Part shown: piece by piece, positions 60,698 through 64,000 of the stretch
Numbering within the stretch: the stretch's first letter is position 1
Layout of the letters: each line of letters starts with the position of its first letter
Source of the DNA: Scedosporium boydii
Taxonomy: Eukaryota; Ascomycota; Sordariomycetes; Microascales; Microascaceae
DNA: 64,000 nucleotides
Direction: 5' to 3'
NCBI GenBank assembly: GCA_002221725.1
Contig: NJFT01000175.1
Location: 1-64,000, forward strand
Notes under the pieces: generated by a model
Databases searched by the model: none
Told to the model about the DNA's origin: nothing
The model's input: the letters and a program-made list of their open reading frames with translations, nothing else
Position numbers and translations under genes: made by a program

Positions 60698-63589
60698 GGT
60701 GACGGTAAACTTTCTTGCGTATGAAAAAAAAGAGGATCAGTGGGGGTGAAAGGTTATGCTGTCTCGGGAATGGAGGATCTGCACCCGACGACGATGTTGG
60801 ATTCTTGCGGGAACAGTTAATGGGAGGGTCAAACTTGAGAGTCTGTCTCTTCACGGGCCAATTCCGGGTTTCCGGGGGGAGATGTATACTGGTTGTGGGT
60901 TATAGGGTAGAGATAGTAATGAAACACAAAGGATATCAAGCTCAAGTGCTCAATATGTTGGCTGGATTTAATGTGGGGTCTTGTTGGTCCCAGATTGGGA
61001 AGATTGGGGGAGCAGAAAATTTAGATTTTTGAAGAGATTGATAAGATGAAATCATTCCCGGGATCCGAACGGCTCCCACGAGGAATTATATACTTCATAC
61101 GCATTTGGTCCGGGACCAGAGAAGAAAGGCTCAAGACCTTATTCTGGCAGTCGCTAAACCCCCCCTCCTTGTCGGCTCTCACCAATTTTCCCGTCTTATC
61201 TCTCTCGTATTGTCCTGCTATTCTGTGGTGTTATCCCGGTGTCTACACGACTACTGCTACAGGGTACTACCACGAGACGAGTCTAGTGTAGTGGTTGGGC
61301 CGGCTAGCCAGCACAAAAAGGAACTATTCATTCCTATTCTCTCGCCATCCATCAGCCTCGACGGGTGCTTTAGGGCCGCCAAGAAAAAGAACGAGACGTG
61401 CAGGAGTGGGGGCAGGGTCCAAAATGTCGTTTAAGAAGTCAAATTCTGCAGGCACCCTGATCATTTCATGAGGAACCACTGATTGGTGTGGCCCCTGCTC
61501 GGAATCAATTCCATTCTCCCGTTCTTCTGCCCTTCCTTGGGAATATTGGAACTCTCTCCCAGATCCTCATAAAGGAGCCCTGTCTTGGACTAGTCCCCGT
61601 ACGATCTGGTGTCAAGTGCATGCTTCTCTAGTGCGGAAAAGTCATGTCCACGAAGGACACGGTGACAATGAATGGGCAATGTTCGAGCAATGCCCTGGCA
61701 ATGTTCAAGAGGCTCGAAGACTCGAACTTGGCCTGACCCGATCTGGAAGGACTCTGGGTCCATCTCCATCCCACATGCTGCTGACTTCACTTGACCCATT
61801 GCCCTTCCCGACCGTATTAGGAGTGGAGCAGAGTGCTGCTTTGATTGCAGGGTCCTTGTCAACGAACTCATACACTGCTTCGTGAAGTTGGGACGGCTGG
61901 CTTAGACCCATAGAGCAAAGCTGTCCCAGAGTCAATCTTCCTACAGGTCATTTCGCGTCTTCGCTCTCTCACTATTATGCAGAGGACGCTATCGAGTGCC
62001 TCACCGACAGGGTAGCGTTGAGAGGAGCACATTACATTCGACTGGGGTCCCACCTCCCTCCCTTGGTTACCCAGCATCCGCTCCGGATTTATCGGATGTG
62101 ACTGATGGAGTAGTGCGTGTGTTTGTCGGCAAGCTACCGGAGCGCATTTCATTCATTCTAGTCCTAATCCAGGGTGCATTCCAGGCACCCTGATGTGAGG
62201 CCCCTATTTTTGGATCCTGACGATACTCCTCCCCATGCTTCGGTTGTCATCTACACTGCTAAAAAGTCATGCATATTCTCTGCTGCTGGCGTTACATGGC
62301 AAAGATGAAGGGTCAGGAGACTGCAAAGATTGGCACGATACAGAGGCCCTACGAGTTGTCAAGTCCGCCATCTTGACTTGTCTTTGCCAGAACGAGGCTT
62401 CGTATAGACTAGCTACTCGAATCGGAGGCCTTTCTCCTTTCATTCCACACAAGCTGAAACTGGTCTCCAGCCATCCTTCCTGCCATTCACTGCTGCTTCC
62501 TGTTTGTTGGGGGACTCCTGACGCTTCAGCTGCATTTAGACAGATGACCCTGCTCATCCGGGAAAGGCAGCTCGCCTCCCACGCCGCTGCTGCATGCGGC
62601 GAGCCAATATCAACCTGCGAGGACCTACGGGTTGCAGGCGAGGCTCCGAAAGCGGGCGCATCCAGCCGCATTCCGCTCCCGCTGCCGGGATCCAGCGGCG
62701 CCAAGGCACCCCGGTCCCAGGGAGTGAGCTTAGGGGCGTGGAAGGCACATTGAGAATTGCCGCTTCATGCCGTTGATGCTCCATACACGTCCTTCAAACG
62801 AAGAGATTGATAAGGAACTTGGCCCTTGACAATGATGCATCTCAATTTCCTACCCCACAGTGGGGCTCGAGTCGTTGCATTGTGATTGTTGTCCCCTTCT
62901 CTGCCTGGTAAGGAAATAAAACCACGTTACCCGTTTGTTGACCCGTTCTCCGAGTGACACATACGTTTTGCCCTCCCGATGTAAGTACGAGGGAATCGGA
63001 CGGTACATCTGGATGAACCCCAGCCCGAGCTGCGAGGCCACCGACCGTATTCATCTGTGTGCACCTGACCTAACCTGACCTGGCACTAACATCAGGCTGA
63101 CAGTAGACCAAGCCTCCTAAGAGCAGCTAACTGAGACAAGAACTGAAGGCTCCAGATGCGAGACTCGAGAAGGGCTTCAGTTAGCCTAAGAAATAAAAAG
63201 AAGTTATTTGGTGTAATTACATTACTTGAATAAAAATATCAACACGGAAAGACTACCAACTCTAACAAACTGAGTCTCTGCGTAAGAGTCACAGAGATCC
63301 ACAGGCCGCTCTTTCCTCACTACAGTCGGGGATCTAATCCAAACTCCATCCAGGTGCTCCTTCTCTGTTGCTTCCGCTCCCCAGGCTCCTATGCCTCGTA
63401 GCTTCCTTTTAAGGCACACGCACTTTGCTACCTAGTAAAATCTGCTCTCAGCAGATGCGAATGTAAAGAGGACAGAAGAAGAAAATGCTATGTGGGTGTT
63501 GGTATCAGTGCTCGGACTATCAAGTCGAGTGTCTTTTTTTTTCCTTCCCATTTTCTTCTTCTCCCTCCTCTATTTTTCTTTGCCCCCTT
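60698..63589. other. Intergenic, 2.9 kb; no convincing gene
   Basis: Promoter of the GNAT gene and a long stretch without recognisable coding sequence. The 172-codon plus frame at 62235-62753 overlaps an equally open 145-codon minus frame, a sign of GC-rich non-coding DNA rather than a gene. A T10 tract lies just before 63545. No repeat family stood out. Confidence 0.45.
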
Positions 63590-64000
63590 TTAAAACACGG
63601 TTCCCTTGACTTGCTTGACGTCGCTGAGCTTGATGTCACGCCAGATCCAGGCCATTGCCCAGGAAGCCGCTACGGCGGCCGTACTGACAATAGACATAAG
63701 GCGCTGGGTGTCGGCATACGCATCATTGATTCCGGTCCTGATAGGGTTGCCGACCCTGTACGCCAATTGGGTGTACATACTGCCGTAGATGCTGTCAACA
63801 GGGGTGCCTGGGGGAGTGTACTTTTCGAGATTGGACTTGAAGTGGCTCGACCACACGGCAGTTGCGATGGTTGAACCGATGGCCGTTCCCATGCCGGAGA
63901 ACAGATCTAGCATGGCAATGATGACGGCGACATACTGGTGGCTGAGAGGCGCCATCATGGCCATCTCACCAGCGACAACGATGGGCCCACCGGCAAACGC
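63590..64000 (-). CDS. Siderophore-iron transporter-like MFS protein, 3' part (cut by window end)
   Basis: C-terminal 136 residues of an MFS carrier; the 5' part lies beyond the window. The text GGPIVVAGEMAMMAPLSHQY (end of the large TM region), YVAVIIAMLDLFSGMGTAIG and the C-terminal IKLSDVKQVKGTVF are characteristic of fungal siderophore-iron transporters (MirB/Sit1 type), which import ferric siderophores with protons. No intron is visible in this part. The stop is TAA-type at 63590. An iron-uptake or siderophore-synthesis locus may continue beyond the window. Confidence 0.85.
   Translation of the reverse strand, partial: AFAGGPIVVAGEMAMMAPLSHQYVAVIIAMLDLFSGMGTAIGSTIATAVWSSHFKSNLEKYTPPGTPVDSIYGSMYTQLAYRVGNPIRTGINDAYADTQRLMSIVSTAAVAASWAMAWIWRDIKLSDVKQVKGTVF

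Noticed and set aside
62235..62753. 172-codon plus frame in the distal spacer
   Set aside because: A 145-codon minus frame overlaps it; both look like stop-poor GC-rich DNA.

Overview
The window is nuclear DNA of a filamentous ascomycete (Pezizomycotina, most likely a Sordariomycete; this is inference). Genes are interrupted by short GT-AG introns (about 50-230 nt) with CTAAC/CTGAC-like branch sites. Fungal cellulose-binding modules, secreted enzymes with dibasic propeptides and SWR1, SIP5 and UBC6 orthologues are present. I see no operons, CRISPR arrays, rRNA or tRNA genes and no intact transposon. Seventeen genes can be supported, fourteen of them spliced; exon coordinates were worked out by hand from splice sites, reading phase and protein continuity.

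Layout. 0.9-2.9 kb: MFS transporter (-). 5.4-6.3 kb: tail-anchored E2 enzyme UBC6 (-), divergent from the mitochondrial outer-membrane insertase SAM50 (6.9-8.6 kb, +), which converges on a second MFS transporter (8.9-10.7 kb, -). 13.0-15.3 kb: sugar transporter with eight exons (+). 18.1-20.8 kb: SIP5-like RING protein (+). 21.4-22.5 kb: ARA2-like D-arabinose dehydrogenase (-). 25.5-28.3 kb: secreted two-module oxidoreductase, a cytochrome b (AA8-like) domain fused to a PQQ-type sugar dehydrogenase (AA12-like) (+). 29.0-30.4 kb: ARP6 (+). 31.6-33.7 kb: F-box/zinc-ribbon protein with a 7-nt microexon (-). 37.1-39.4 kb: UFD1-domain zinc-finger protein (+). 39.9-41.5 kb: SET-domain protein (-). 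42.9-44.1 kb: multi-span membrane protein (+). 45.0-45.8 kb: secreted, probably GPI-anchored protein (+). 48.1-49.1 kb: GH11 xylanase with CBM1 (+). 49.7-53.3 kb: cytosolic isoleucyl-tRNA synthetase with a 6-nt microexon (-). 54.8-56.0 kb: short-chain dehydrogenase (-). 56.6-58.1 kb: AIF/AMID-like FAD oxidoreductase (-). 59.8-60.7 kb: GNAT acetyltransferase (-). 63.6 kb to the end: 3' part of a siderophore-type MFS transporter (-).

Together: housekeeping genes (protein import, tRNA charging, chromatin, ubiquitin pathway) are interspersed with a plant-biomass set: xylanase, AA8-AA12 oxidoreductase, sugar transporter and pentose dehydrogenase. The AA8-AA12 promoter carries overlapping CreA-like and XlnR-like sites. 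Intergenic regions are long (up to 3.4 kb) and carry homopolymer tracts plus a recurring 9-mer, TACTTCGTA/TACGAAGTA, seen ten times and never in an exon. I did not find a convincing wholly new multi-gene system. The best leads are the AA8-AA12 fusion, the two microexons, the recurrent 9-mer, and an exon flanked by complementary homopurine/homopyrimidine tracts.
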